A DNA stretch of 64,000 nt. It comes from JBEKZD01 sp050013395 (GTDB lineage Bacteria; Verrucomicrobiota; Verrucomicrobiia; Palsa-1439). Below are positions 42,442-51,543 of the stretch, one piece after another. Under the pieces are notes generated by a model that was not told where the DNA came from, ran no database searches, and was given only the letters and a program-made list of their open reading frames with translations. The stretch is from NCBI GenBank assembly GCA_050013395.1, contig JBEKFI010000001.1, positions 1-64,000 on the forward strand. Direction: 5' to 3'. The position numbers and the translations under genes are program-made. Each line of letters begins with the position of its first letter. Within the stretch, counting starts at the first letter, position 1.

Positions 42442-43196
42442 GCCTCCGTTTCTTGAATCAGCCGGTAGCGACGAATGTCGAGAACCGACACCTTGGCAAG
42501 ATCCGTGGCAGGCTCGAACTCCACGCAAGCGAACAGATCAGGCGCTTGGCGAATGACAGCAATGGGGCGACAGATTAGCTTTGGGTACTTGGCTTTGGCA
42601 AAGAGAGTAAGCGCCACCGCTTTGTCAACGCCGAGCGCCTCGCGGGTATCCTTTGCTTCCATCGGCAACACATAAGCCTGACCGTTCTTGTCGACGCCGA
42701 CATACAGGTCATCCACTTCGATTTGTCCATGGCCTCGAACTTGGGTACGGACGTGCGACTGGAGGTGAAAGCAGGCCAAGCCGGTGAATACGTCCAGAAG
42801 TCGATTGTAGCGAACGATTGTGAGAAGCCCTTGTTCATCCTGCGCCAGATTTGCGGCCACAATCTCAGGCACTGCGTAGGGAATCGGATAGATTTTTATG
42901 TGATCAGGGATTTCGACCGTCGGTGCGCCCTTTACCGCAACGAATGCGTACTTTCCTGGACCCCTCGATGCAATCACCCAATTGCCTTTGGCACGCAACG
43001 CTTCAGGAAGTGCGCTCCGAGATCGGTAGGTGTAAAGAATGTCTGCGATATTCTTGATTCGCAATCCGATCGCCGAGGCCGCGTCGATCAAATCATCCTT
43101 TGTGAACGGGACTTCTTTGCTACCCGCCCGCCAGCGTTTCCCGAATACCGATGTCAGGACTTTATCGTAGGCATTTGAAGGCTGCGATTTGCGCAT
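42438..43196 (-). CDS. Candidate restriction endonuclease, PD-(D/E)XK type
   Basis: A 252-residue protein. Its nuclease-like motif is IEVDDLYVGVDKNG, then YVLPMEAKDTRE: an aspartate, about 12 residues, then E-A-K, which is the PD-(D/E)XK pattern. I do not recognise the family by name. The ATG overlaps the stop of the methyltransferase (TGATG), so both are made from one message; with the modification gene first, the arrangement is that of a type II system. The N-terminal 90 residues may bind the DNA target (GLRIKNIADILYTYRSRS). GC content is lower than average. Confidence 0.68.
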   Translation of the reverse strand: MRKSQPSNAYDKVLTSVFGKRWRAGSKEVPFTKDDLIDAASAIGLRIKNIADILYTYRSRSALPEALRAKGNWVIASRGPGKYAFVAVKGAPTVEIPDHIKIYPIPYAVPEIVAANLAQDEQGLLTIVRYNRLLDVFTGLACFHLQSHVRTQVRGHGQIEVDDLYVGVDKNGQAYVLPMEAKDTREALGVDKAVALTLFAKAKYPKLICRPIAVIRQAPDLFACVEFEPATDLAKVSVLDIRRYRLIQETEA

Positions 43197-44527
43197 CAGC
43201 GTTTCTCCAAGATTAGAACCTCTTCGCGTACACGAGTGCCGCTCTTCGTCCCAAAGCGTGTCCTCCACGGGTCACAGGCCATCGTTTTGAATCCGTGCGC
43301 CTCCGCGATCTCGGCCAAGAGCGAGGCTGTGGGAACTGGTACGAGTAGAAACGAAAGTTGGTCGCCGACCACATATGCACAGCGCGACCTTGCCTTCAAT
43401 TTCGCCCGAAGCGCCTCGAAGTGGCGAGCCATTCCACCGAAGTAGTGGGCAACGACGCGATGGTACAATCGCTCAAATCCAGAAGTCTTGCCCAACTCCT
43501 CCCGTCTCTTCTCGATGGCATGACAGATTCCCTGAATCCTCGTGTTGCCCTTCACCCATTCGCCATCTTGGTCATCGACAAAAACGTTGCGCGTGTTGCT
43601 GCGCAGCAGCGATTGTTTTACGCTCCGCAGTTGCTTTCGGTCGCGGATCAGGCCTAGCAGCACAGACTCAACGCGCGTCAGTCGAGTGTAATCCTTCTCG
43701 TTGGGGTAAGGAGGAGAGCAGATTACGGCGTCACAACTGTTAGCTTCCAGACCATCAAGAATCCGGGCGTCGCCGTCCAACACACTACACGGGCAAAAAC
43801 GCCGGTGAGCGGCTTGGATCTGGCGCAAATCGCGTATCATCGTATCAACCTGCAAGGCGAAATGGCCCAGCACGTCATAATCGTCCTTGGCTTTAGTGCG
43901 ATATATCTCAGGCCCAAAAGCAAAGTTGCCAGCACCATTAACAACGACATGGCAAAGCGCCAGCCGAAAGAAATCCAAAATAGAGTGATCGTGTTCCGCA
44001 GTCTCGTCTTCGATCCCGGCTCGAAGAAATAACAATCGACGCAGGGGTTTCTGACTCAGGAACCCCTCCGGGATTAGCTTTATTTCGTCTTCGGTCAGAA
44101 TCGGCTGGTTCGCCACCATTCTCCCGAGAAGGCTTGGAGCGTCGAAGCCTGCCCTCGCCATTTCCCGCCCCGCCCGCCTGTGAATCTTCTGCGCCAATTC
44201 GCCGAGCAAGTCCACTGGCAAATCCCAGCACGTTTTCACCTTTGAGGCCAACACCGCGATCGGGTGAGCGTCAATGCCAATCGCAGAGATGCCGTTCTTG
44301 CGGCACTCCACCAAGGTTGTGCCTGCTCCACAAAACGGATCGAGCATGACATCGTGTTTTCCAACGGAAAACGCTTCGAGGTATTTCCTTACTAGGTGCG
44401 GCGGGTACGAGAGCACAAGCCGATACCAGTCATGGATTGGCCGATCCTCCTTGAGAACAACGTTCGGATTCTCGGTGTCTCCGTTAACTAAGTACTGGGC
44501 AGAAATCTGCACTGCGGTCGCGGGCAT
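43196..44527 (-). CDS. DNA methyltransferase (N6-adenine or N4-cytosine type)
   Basis: A 443-residue enzyme with the AdoMet motif VMLDPFCGAGTTLVECRKNG near residue 68 and the catalytic motif CSPPYPNEKDYTR near residue 275. The SPPY signature marks methylation of an exocyclic amino group. The order (AdoMet site first, catalytic motif after) is that of an alpha/gamma or permuted arrangement. AAAGGAG before the ATG at 44527 supports this start rather than 44557. It is the first gene of a four-gene run with the candidate endonuclease; the recognition site cannot be read from sequence. Confidence 0.85.
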   Translation of the reverse strand: MPATAVQISAQYLVNGDTENPNVVLKEDRPIHDWYRLVLSYPPHLVRKYLEAFSVGKHDVMLDPFCGAGTTLVECRKNGISAIGIDAHPIAVLASKVKTCWDLPVDLLGELAQKIHRRAGREMARAGFDAPSLLGRMVANQPILTEDEIKLIPEGFLSQKPLRRLLFLRAGIEDETAEHDHSILDFFRLALCHVVVNGAGNFAFGPEIYRTKAKDDYDVLGHFALQVDTMIRDLRQIQAAHRRFCPCSVLDGDARILDGLEANSCDAVICSPPYPNEKDYTRLTRVESVLLGLIRDRKQLRSVKQSLLRSNTRNVFVDDQDGEWVKGNTRIQGICHAIEKRREELGKTSGFERLYHRVVAHYFGGMARHFEALRAKLKARSRCAYVVGDQLSFLLVPVPTASLLAEIAEAHGFKTMACDPWRTRFGTKSGTRVREEVLILEKR

Positions 44528-44744
44528 TCTCGCTCCTTTGCGAATCGTTGGCAGCATAGCAAAGCGAAGCGGTCAGAGCAAAAGGAAAAGCCCACACACA
44601 TTTCTGCCTGCAGGCTTTTGGAAATTAACCCAGCAGTGACCTGCTCTCGCGCAAGCTGGACAGGCACTACCATCGGCACCGCACGCGCCGTGTGCGATCG
44701 TCACCGTACTCCTTCTGGTGCCGTTGTGTAGCGGGAGGGACGCA

Positions 44745-44763
44745 CCGCGAAATCGTTTCGCGG
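44745..44763. repeat. Palindrome CCGCGAAATCGTTTCGCGG
   Basis: Eight-base arms with a TCG loop, followed by CTAC. A short relative of the 24-base inverted repeat at 9873-9943. It stands in the 390-base gap between the methyltransferase and acs. Confidence 0.75.
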
Positions 44764-44821
44764 CTACAAGCCCGACGCCCGGCCATGGATTCGAGCGTGT
44801 TGCGGCGGATGGGATTGGGAA

Positions 44822-44850
44822 TTGACAGGGCGGGCGGAATTTGCTGGAAT
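44822..44850 (+). promoter_or_regulatory. Possible sigma-70 promoter for acs
   Basis: TTGACA at 44822-44827, 17 bases, then TGGAAT at 44845-44850 (four of six in the -10 box). It is 69 bases before the acs start codon, with GCAGGAG as ribosome binding site in between. Confidence 0.4.
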
Positions 44851-44919
44851 GCCGCGCGTAGTTGTCACCCCGGCCCGAAGAATAATCGCAAAATACTAAT
44901 AGCAGGAGAATATAAAACA

Positions 44920-46902
44920 ATGACGGAGCAGAAGACCCCAATCTCAACCGCCTCGTTGATGACGGAGAAGCGCACGTTCCCGCCTTCACCCGAAGTCGTG
45001 AAGCGCGCGCACATCAACGCTGCCCAGTACCAGAAGATGTACGAGCGTTCGATCAAAGATCCCGACGGATTCTGGCTCGAACAGGCGCAGACCTTGGACT
45101 GGTTCAAGAAGCCGACGGTCAGCCGCAAGTACATTTGGAACGTCGACGCGCGCAAGGTCGAGCACACCTGGTTTGAAGACGGCACGTTGAATGTCACCGT
45201 CAACTGCCTTGATCGTCACCTCAAAACGAAGAACCGCAAGAAGGTGGCCATCCTGTGGCAGGGCGAGCCGGAGCAGGACGTGCGCAAGATCACCTACGAG
45301 CAACTGCACGCCGAAGTCTGCAAGTTCGCCAACGTGCTGAAGGCGCACGGCGTCAAGAAGGGTGATCGCGTGGCGATTTATCTGCCCATGATTCCGGAGT
45401 TGCCGGTGGCGATGCTGGCCTGTGCGCGGATCGGGGCGATTCACTCGGTCGTGTTCGGCGGGTTCAGCGCGGAATCGCTGGCGGGCCGGATCAACGATTC
45501 GGAATGCAAACTGCTGGTTACCTCGAACGTGTCGCTGCGCGCCGGCAAACATATCAAGCTGAAGGACATCGCCGACCAAGCGGCGGCGAAATCGCCCTCG
45601 ATTCAGAAGATCATCGTCGTCCAACGCAACCCGGAGCCGTGCAACATGGTGGCGGGGCGCGACGTGTGGTATCACGATGAAATGGCCAAGGCGAAGACCG
45701 AGTGCCCACCCGAAGTGATGAAGGCCGAAGACATGCTGTTCATTCTCTACACGTCCGGCTCGACCGGCAAACCCAAGGGCGTGGTGCACACGACCGCGGG
45801 TTACCTGCTGCACTGCGCGGTCAGCCACAAGTACATTTTCGATATCCACGACGATGACACGTTCTGGTGCACCGCCGACATCGGCTGGGTGACGGGCCAC
45901 AGCTACATCGTTTATGGCCCGCTGTGCAACGGCGCGACCAGCGTGATGTTTGAAGGCGTGCCGACCTGGCCCGATGCGGGCCGGTTCTGGCAGATCGTGG
46001 AGAAGTTCAAGTGCACGGTATTCTACACGGCGCCGACGGCGATCCGCGCGTTGATCCGCCAGGGCGATGAATGGCCAAAGAAGCACGACCTTAGTTCGTT
46101 GCGCGTGCTCGGTTCGGTCGGCGAACCGATCAATCCCGAAGCGTGGATCTGGTACTACAAGATGATCGGCAAGGAGCGGTGCCCGATTGTCGATACCTGG
46201 TGGCAGACCGAAAACGGCGGCATCCTCATCACACCGCTGCCCGGCGCTCACGTGACCAAGCCGGGCAGCGCCTCGCAGCCGTTCTTCGGCGTGGAGCCGG
46301 TGATTTTGCGCGACGACGGCACTGAATGCAGTCCGAACGAGGGCGGCAAACTCTGCATCAAGAAGCCGTGGCCCGGCATGTTCCGCACGATGTGGGGCGA
46401 TCACGACCGGTTCATTGACACGTACTTCACGCTGTACAAGAATCTGTACTTCACCGGCGACGGCTGCCGTCTCGACGAAGATGGCGATTACTGGCTGATG
46501 GGCCGCGTTGATGACGTCGTCAACGTCTCCGGCCATCGCATCGGCACGGCGGAAGTCGAAAGCGCGCTGGTCAGCCACCCGAAGGTCGCCGAGGCCGCCG
46601 TGGCGCCGACGCCTCACGACATCAAAGGGCAGGGGTTGTATGCGTTCGTCACGCTGAAAGACGGTGTCAAGGAGAGCGATGATCTCCGGAAGGAACTGGC
46701 GAACCACGTTCGCAAGGAGATCGGTCCCATCGCCGTGCCCGACAAGATCCAGTTTGCGCCGGCCTTGCCGAAGACGCGATCGGGCAAGATCATGCGCCGC
46801 ATTCTGCGCAAGATCGCCGAGAACCAGGTGGACCAGATTGGCGATACCACGACGCTGGCCGACCCGCACGTCGTCGAATTGCTCGTCAAGAACCGCCTGT
46901 AA
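44920..46902 (+). CDS. acs: Acetyl-CoA synthetase (AMP-forming)
   Basis: A 660-residue adenylate-forming enzyme making acetyl-CoA from acetate, ATP and CoA. The P-loop-like YTSGSTGKPKGVVH, DTWWQTENGG, GYLLHCAVSHKYIFDIHDDD and the conserved lysine region PKTRSGKIMRRILRK are all intact. The last is the lysine acetylated in known Acs proteins, and an AcuC-type deacetylase is encoded about 8 kb away. GCAGGAG before the ATG at 44920 fixes the start; an upstream frame is repeat sequence. It is probably transcribed with the OFA transporter, with a hairpin between them. Confidence 0.95.
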   Translation: MTEQKTPISTASLMTEKRTFPPSPEVVKRAHINAAQYQKMYERSIKDPDGFWLEQAQTLDWFKKPTVSRKYIWNVDARKVEHTWFEDGTLNVTVNCLDRHLKTKNRKKVAILWQGEPEQDVRKITYEQLHAEVCKFANVLKAHGVKKGDRVAIYLPMIPELPVAMLACARIGAIHSVVFGGFSAESLAGRINDSECKLLVTSNVSLRAGKHIKLKDIADQAAAKSPSIQKIIVVQRNPEPCNMVAGRDVWYHDEMAKAKTECPPEVMKAEDMLFILYTSGSTGKPKGVVHTTAGYLLHCAVSHKYIFDIHDDDTFWCTADIGWVTGHSYIVYGPLCNGATSVMFEGVPTWPDAGRFWQIVEKFKCTVFYTAPTAIRALIRQGDEWPKKHDLSSLRVLGSVGEPINPEAWIWYYKMIGKERCPIVDTWWQTENGGILITPLPGAHVTKPGSASQPFFGVEPVILRDDGTECSPNEGGKLCIKKPWPGMFRTMWGDHDRFIDTYFTLYKNLYFTGDGCRLDEDGDYWLMGRVDDVVNVSGHRIGTAEVESALVSHPKVAEAAVAPTPHDIKGQGLYAFVTLKDGVKESDDLRKELANHVRKEIGPIAVPDKIQFAPALPKTRSGKIMRRILRKIAENQVDQIGDTTTLADPHVVELLVKNRL

Positions 46903-46928
46903 GCCGGTCGTCAACAACGAACAACCTG

Positions 46929-46969
46929 AATGAGCCGGACCGATCCACAAGATGCGCGTCCGGCTCATT
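46929..46969. terminator. Hairpin between acs and the OFA transporter
   Basis: Arms AATGAGCCGGAC and GTCCGGCTCATT (12 bp) with a 17-base loop, 27 bases after the acs stop and 20 before the next start. There is no T tract, so it may only lower read-through, or stabilise the acs message. Confidence 0.5.
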
Positions 46970-46988
46970 CACTTCTGGAGGCATATCG

Positions 46989-48260
46989 ATGTCTGAGCAG
47001 AATGTGATCGCAGTGGACAAGACCAGCAGTATCCAGCCGGCGGTGAAGAACCTTGGCTGGACCGTGACCTTTGCCGGCATGGGCATCAACCTTGCCCTCG
47101 GGGTTCTTTACACCTGGAGCATGTTCAAGGGGGCAATCGAGAAAGAGTACGGCTGGAAAGGTTCCCAGCTTAACGACCCATATGCCCTCTGTTGCCTGGC
47201 CTTCGCCTTTGCAATGATCCTGGCGGGACGATGCCAGGACAAGCTCGGGCCGCGTCTCACCGCGTCCATCGGCGGCCTGCTCGTGGGCGCGGGGATGGTG
47301 CTCATTTCGCGCACGACGAGCTACGGCGTCTGGCTGCTGGGCTTCGGAGTGTTGGTGGGTATGGGCATTGGTTTCGGCTACTCGTCCGCCACGCCGCCCG
47401 CGTTGAAGTGGTTTCCGCCGTCGAAGACCGGCCTGATCGCCGGGCTTGTGGTGGCGGGTTTCGGTCTGGCGCCGGTGTACCTTGCGCCGACCTCGCAGTA
47501 TTTGCTGAATCATTACCAACTCGGAGGCTCAATGTTGATCTTCGGCATCGCGTTCGTGGTGATTGTATGCGGCCTGGCGCAGTTGCTGGTGAATCCGCCG
47601 CCGGGCCACGGCGCGGGACCGAAGCCGTCGCCCGGAGCGGCCGCAAAACCGGCCGCCGTCAATTCGACGCCGGGCGAAATGCTGCGGATGCCGACATTCT
47701 GGCTGCTCTGGATCATCTACTTCATCGGCGCGGGCGCAGGGCTGATGGTGATCAGCAGCGTCAGCGGCATGGCCAAGAAGAGCATGAAGGACATGGCGTT
47801 CGTGGCCGTGGCCGTGATGGCCATCGGCAACGCTGCCGGGCGTGTCGCGGCGGGCATATTGTCCGACAAGATCGGCCGCCGCTGGACGTTGATGATCGTG
47901 CTGTTGTTCCAGGCCGTGCTGATGTTCATCGCCATTCCGGTGACCGCCTCGATGGACACGGTGCCGGTGGTCATCGTGCTCGTGGCGACGTTGATCGGCT
48001 TCAACTACGGCGCGAACCTATCGCTGTTCCCATCGTACGCGAAGGATCTGTGGGGCTTGAAGAGTTTCGGGATGAACTACGGCATCCTGTTCACCGCGTG
48101 GGGCGTGGGTGGCCTCGTCCTGAGCCGGCTGCAACAGACGCTCACGGCGGCGAGCAAGGGCAGCTATCATTCATCGTTCGTGGCTGCGGGCGTGTTGCTC
48201 ATCATCGGCGCCGCGTTGACGTTCCTCATCAAGCCGCCGCACCGCGCGGCAGTGGTATAG
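46989..48260 (+). CDS. OFA-family MFS transporter
   Basis: A 423-residue, 12-helix major facilitator protein of the oxalate/formate antiporter-like family: GINLALGVLYTWSMFKGAIE at the start, GRCQDKLGPR in loop 2-3 and GNAAGRVAAGILSDKIGRR in loop 8-9, with a long cytoplasmic loop after helix 6. Position behind acs suggests transport of acetate or another small monocarboxylate. The ligand is inferred from context only. Confidence 0.9.
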   Translation: MSEQNVIAVDKTSSIQPAVKNLGWTVTFAGMGINLALGVLYTWSMFKGAIEKEYGWKGSQLNDPYALCCLAFAFAMILAGRCQDKLGPRLTASIGGLLVGAGMVLISRTTSYGVWLLGFGVLVGMGIGFGYSSATPPALKWFPPSKTGLIAGLVVAGFGLAPVYLAPTSQYLLNHYQLGGSMLIFGIAFVVIVCGLAQLLVNPPPGHGAGPKPSPGAAAKPAAVNSTPGEMLRMPTFWLLWIIYFIGAGAGLMVISSVSGMAKKSMKDMAFVAVAVMAIGNAAGRVAAGILSDKIGRRWTLMIVLLFQAVLMFIAIPVTASMDTVPVVIVLVATLIGFNYGANLSLFPSYAKDLWGLKSFGMNYGILFTAWGVGGLVLSRLQQTLTAASKGSYHSSFVAAGVLLIIGAALTFLIKPPHRAAVV

Positions 48261-48390
48261 CTCGAAGGTTGTAGCGGCGGTTTGTCGCCCTGACCCCTCG
48301 ACCTCTCCCAGAGCCGAGTATGACCCGCCGACGCACATGATTCCGACGCTCACAGAGCGCCGCTACAGCAAGCTACGTCGTGTAAACGCG

Positions 48391-48422
48391 ACGCGGGCTG
48401 GTCGTTCACGACCAGCCCGCGT
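48391..48422. terminator. Strong bidirectional hairpin between convergent genes
   Basis: Arms ACGCGGGCTGGTCGT and ACGACCAGCCCGCGT, 15 bp, perfect, with a two-base centre. It lies between the OFA gene (plus) and the porin gene (minus) and is the best terminator candidate of the window for both, although T tracts are short. Confidence 0.7.
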
Positions 48423-48446
48423 CTGCATTTCGGCCCGAAACCCGTC

Positions 48447-49805
48447 TCAGAACTTGTAGATCAAGCTCAGTTGCTCGCGCACGGAGTCGCCGTCGTCTTC
48501 GCCCTTGCATTCGGTGCGCAGCGTCGAGACTTCGAGTCCGAGGGTGAAGTTCGCCGTGAACGCATACTGTGCGTTGCCGAAGATCACACTATTGAAGGTG
48601 CGCGCCGTACCCAACGACACGTCGGCCTTGGGCACTTTGTCAAATCCACCGCCCACGTTGAACTGCCATTTCGGCGTCGGTTTCAACGTCAGCGCCGCCC
48701 AGCCGCCATCGCTGCGGATCCCTTTCTTGAGAGTTGTATCGTAGCCCTGCCCAATCCCGCCGAGATACGCATCCAGGTCCCGACCAGAGAACGCCTCGCC
48801 GGTCAGGGACAACCACGACGTGATCGGGACGGTCAGGTCGAGGTTGATCGACCACGAATCGACAGTCTGAGGATTAGCGAAGGTGTTCGTATAGTTGATC
48901 TCCTCTTCGGCCCAGTGGCCCGAAACTCCGATCGTCGTCGGCTTGTTGTTGAAGCCGGGCAACGTCAGGCTGGCCCGTCCTTGCAGGCCCGGGATGGACG
49001 AATCCTGACCGGTATCGCTGTACGCGAAACCGATGACTCGACCGATGTCGCGGGTGGCGGCGGCCTCCAGTTTGAACTCCACATCCTTGGCCAATTCGAA
49101 GCCCTTGGTCAGGCGCAGTTGCGGCCGGCGGTAGCCGATGTTGCCCTGCCACCAACCGACGGTGTAATTGAGGGTCGGCATCCAAAGCGGTGAGATCACG
49201 TCGAACGTCTGACCGGCCAGAATGCTGAACCGCTCCTCCGGCCAATCGAGATTCATGTAGGCGTGACGCATCATCGGGAGGTTTTTGTTCTCGTCGCCAC
49301 CGCCATAGAGATCCACCTCGATGAGGCCGCCGCTGTGCATTCCGCCGACCGTGGGGCCGGTGGCTTTCAGATCAAGACGCGTCTGCCGCGCGGTCAGGCT
49401 GAACTCCCCGTGATCCTTGATCAATTGCTCGGACTCGACCCAGCGCGCGTAGTTACCCACGGAGGTGCGATCCGAGTCGTGGGCGAGGTCGAGTTTCACG
49501 TAACCGTACAGTTCGATGTCGAAGGCGGACAGAACCGGTTTCTTCTTCGAGTCGGCCAGCTTCTTCAACTGCGCCACTTCGGCCTCGGTGAACCCGACCG
49601 GCACCGCCACCTTCGGCTCGGCGGGTTTGCCGAGCATCCTCTTGATCTCAGACAACTCGCTTTCGAGAGTGTCAACGCGGTTGCGCAACTTCGCGTTCTC
49701 TTCCTCCAGCGCCTTCAGGCCCTTGTTGTCTTGGGCTGGCGCGCCGCAGACCATGCTGAGGGACAAGACAACGGCGCAAACTACTTGATTGATCCTGAGT
49801 GTCAT
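48447..49805 (-). CDS. DcaP-type outer-membrane porin
   Basis: A 452-residue protein with a signal peptide (VVCAVVLSLSMVCGAPAQ), a coiled-coil start (KALEEENAKLRNRVDTLESE) and a beta-barrel of alternating residues ending in the outer-membrane signal LSLIYKF. Blocks such as LYGYVKLDLAHDSDRTS and FSLTARQTRLDLKATGP match the DcaP-like family of Gram-negative porins, which pass dicarboxylates and other small acids. The position near acs and an OFA transporter fits organic-acid uptake. GAGGAG before the ATG at 49805 supports the start. Confidence 0.88.
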   Translation of the reverse strand: MTLRINQVVCAVVLSLSMVCGAPAQDNKGLKALEEENAKLRNRVDTLESELSEIKRMLGKPAEPKVAVPVGFTEAEVAQLKKLADSKKKPVLSAFDIELYGYVKLDLAHDSDRTSVGNYARWVESEQLIKDHGEFSLTARQTRLDLKATGPTVGGMHSGGLIEVDLYGGGDENKNLPMMRHAYMNLDWPEERFSILAGQTFDVISPLWMPTLNYTVGWWQGNIGYRRPQLRLTKGFELAKDVEFKLEAAATRDIGRVIGFAYSDTGQDSSIPGLQGRASLTLPGFNNKPTTIGVSGHWAEEEINYTNTFANPQTVDSWSINLDLTVPITSWLSLTGEAFSGRDLDAYLGGIGQGYDTTLKKGIRSDGGWAALTLKPTPKWQFNVGGGFDKVPKADVSLGTARTFNSVIFGNAQYAFTANFTLGLEVSTLRTECKGEDDGDSVREQLSLIYKF

Positions 49806-50693
49806 CTGTTCTTCTCCTCTTTCTGCGTTGGTGGCTGACCTCGGGCAGAGCGATTAACCTCGACCCGAAGGCTCACCGGTCACAGCCGGTTGTTACGGGC
49901 GGGTATTAGCAGCGGCAGTACCGCTTGTCCAGCAAATGTCGCAATTGCGTCTCTGGACACCACCGCCGACACCGAGCCGGCAGCGCAGGAAAGGTTACAG
50001 TCAAACCAGATCGCCTCGAGAATTGTAGGGTACGACCGTTTCCATCCCGCTGTGTTTGAAGAAAGGTTCCGCTCGAAAATCGCGGAGGTGCTCGATGGCT
50101 ATCAAGAGGTTGTCGTCGACATTTCCGTGATGTCGATCCGCTTGATTCTTGACACTTTTCCCGGTCGATCAATTCGCGCTCTGCGTTCCCTCCAAACGGC
50201 GCGGCGGGCAAGCATTCGCGGCAAACCTTCTGCGGTGCTTTGCGCCTTTGCCGCCAAACATCGGGCGGCGTCTCGTCCGACTCGGCTTTGCGGCAATTCG
50301 ATCCGAGAACATCCGCCACGTGAAGCGCGGCAAGCCGCTGGGTGCGCCGAAGCGGACGGCCCGGCGGTCCGTCCCTACCGGTGCTGGTGCGGAGTGAGGC
50401 GTTTGCGTTCGTCGCCGAAGGCGCGGTCGAGCGGTTCGACGTTCCGGCTTGTTCTCAAATGCGCGCTGGATGTCGTCCGAAATTGACGTTGCAGAGCAGC
50501 GGGATTTACTGTAAGTTTTGCCTCCTTCGGCTGGACTGCCTGCAGTACACAGCGAGCAACGACCAACAAGATGATGGAAGGTGTGTATCGTAAAGGCGGA
50601 AGGGTGAAGGATGAAGGCGGAATCCGCCTTCGCTCGATGAGCTATGGCGGACAGGGGCGAAGGGCGGTTGCAGGCCGCCGCAACTAGACGCAT
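49806..50693. other. Gene-poor region upstream of the hydrogenase cluster
   Basis: About 890 bases without an intact gene. A plus-strand stretch around 50020-50155 (VFEERFRSKIAEVLDGYQEV, then VVDISVMSIRLIL) looks like a decayed coding segment. Near 50375-50450 the minus strand shows a tail RAFGDERKRLTPHQHR, like the end of the sigma factors at 27684 and 29619. A half element of the GGACGGCCCGGCGGTCCGTC repeat is at 50354-50379. The promoter of the hydrogenase operon should lie here but none stands out. Confidence 0.5.
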
Positions 50694-51155
50694 ATGAAGA
50701 TTTTGGTTATCGGATATGGCAACCAGAGCCGTCGCGACGACGGAGCCGGTTGGCTTGTCATCGAGCGGCTGGCGGCGCTCGGTCTGCCAGATGTTGAACT
50801 CCAGACTGCACACCAGCTCGAGGTAGATGTTGCCGAGACGATTAGTCGGTTCGATGTGGTGATATTCGTGGATGCCGCCGTGACGGATAGCCCGCACGCG
50901 GTCACCCGGACGTTGGTGCATCCCAATCCGGAGTCCCGCGTTGTGTCGCACTGCCTCGCGCCATCGGATGTGCTGGCGTTGTGTCGCACGCTGTATGGGA
51001 AGGAACCGCAGGGGATGCTGTTCAGCATCCGCGGCCACGATTTCAATTTCGGCATGACGCTGTCGCCCGCGGTCGAAGATGCGGCGAACGCCGTGGTGCA
51101 AGAGATTCGGCAGTTGGTGCCGTTGTTGCAGAGGAGTCAGGCCGTTTATGCATGA
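50694..51155 (+). CDS. [NiFe]-hydrogenase maturation protease
   Basis: A 153-residue protein of the HyaD/HycI/FrxA type with KILVIGYGNQSRRDDGAGWL at the N terminus, a metal-site aspartate in VVIFVDAAVTD and a histidine region (SIRGHDFNFGMTLSPAVE). It cuts the C-terminal peptide from the hydrogenase large subunit after nickel insertion. The candidate substrate is the subunit at 61948-63474, which ends DPCLGCATH then AIGQTPM and about 25 more residues. It is the first gene of the hydrogenase cluster, and its stop overlaps the start of hypA. Confidence 0.87.
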   Translation: MKILVIGYGNQSRRDDGAGWLVIERLAALGLPDVELQTAHQLEVDVAETISRFDVVIFVDAAVTDSPHAVTRTLVHPNPESRVVSHCLAPSDVLALCRTLYGKEPQGMLFSIRGHDFNFGMTLSPAVEDAANAVVQEIRQLVPLLQRSQAVYA

Positions 51156-51543
51156 GATGTCCATCGTCGAGGCGCTGCTGGAAGCCGTGCAGCGCGAGTT
51201 GCGCGTCCATTCCGACGCGCGTGTGTTGGCGGTGCATGTTCGCGTCGGTCGGTTGCGTCAAGTCATCCCCGAGACGCTACAGTTTTGCTACCAAGCCGCC
51301 ACGCGCGACACACCGCTGGCCGGCTCGCAATTGGAAATCGCGGAAGTACCGGCCACGGCGCGTTGCCGGGAGTGCCGGGCGGAGTTTGCGGTGGAAGAAA
51401 ATTGGTTCGAGTGCCCGCGCTGCCAGTCTGTCGGCGGACAGTTGTTGGCGGGCGACGAACTGCAATTGACTGACATTGAGATCGAAAATGTTCCGCCATC
51501 TGGAACGGCGACCCCCAATTCACATGTCCACTGCAACTCATAA
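51148..51543 (+). CDS. hypA: Hydrogenase nickel-insertion protein HypA, copy 1
   Basis: A 131-residue protein starting MHEMSIVEALLEAV, whose His2 is the nickel ligand, with a zinc site made of CRECRAEF and CPRCQ. It hands nickel to the hydrogenase large subunit together with HypB. It has an unusual C-terminal extension that overlaps the start of the Nfn-type gene. A second copy with high similarity lies at 54094-54462. Confidence 0.92.
   Translation: MHEMSIVEALLEAVQRELRVHSDARVLAVHVRVGRLRQVIPETLQFCYQAATRDTPLAGSQLEIAEVPATARCRECRAEFAVEENWFECPRCQSVGGQLLAGDELQLTDIEIENVPPSGTATPNSHVHCNS

Noticed and set aside
44986..46968. A 660-codon open frame opposite acs
   Set aside because: Shadow of acs caused by high GC in the third codon position; no domain seen.
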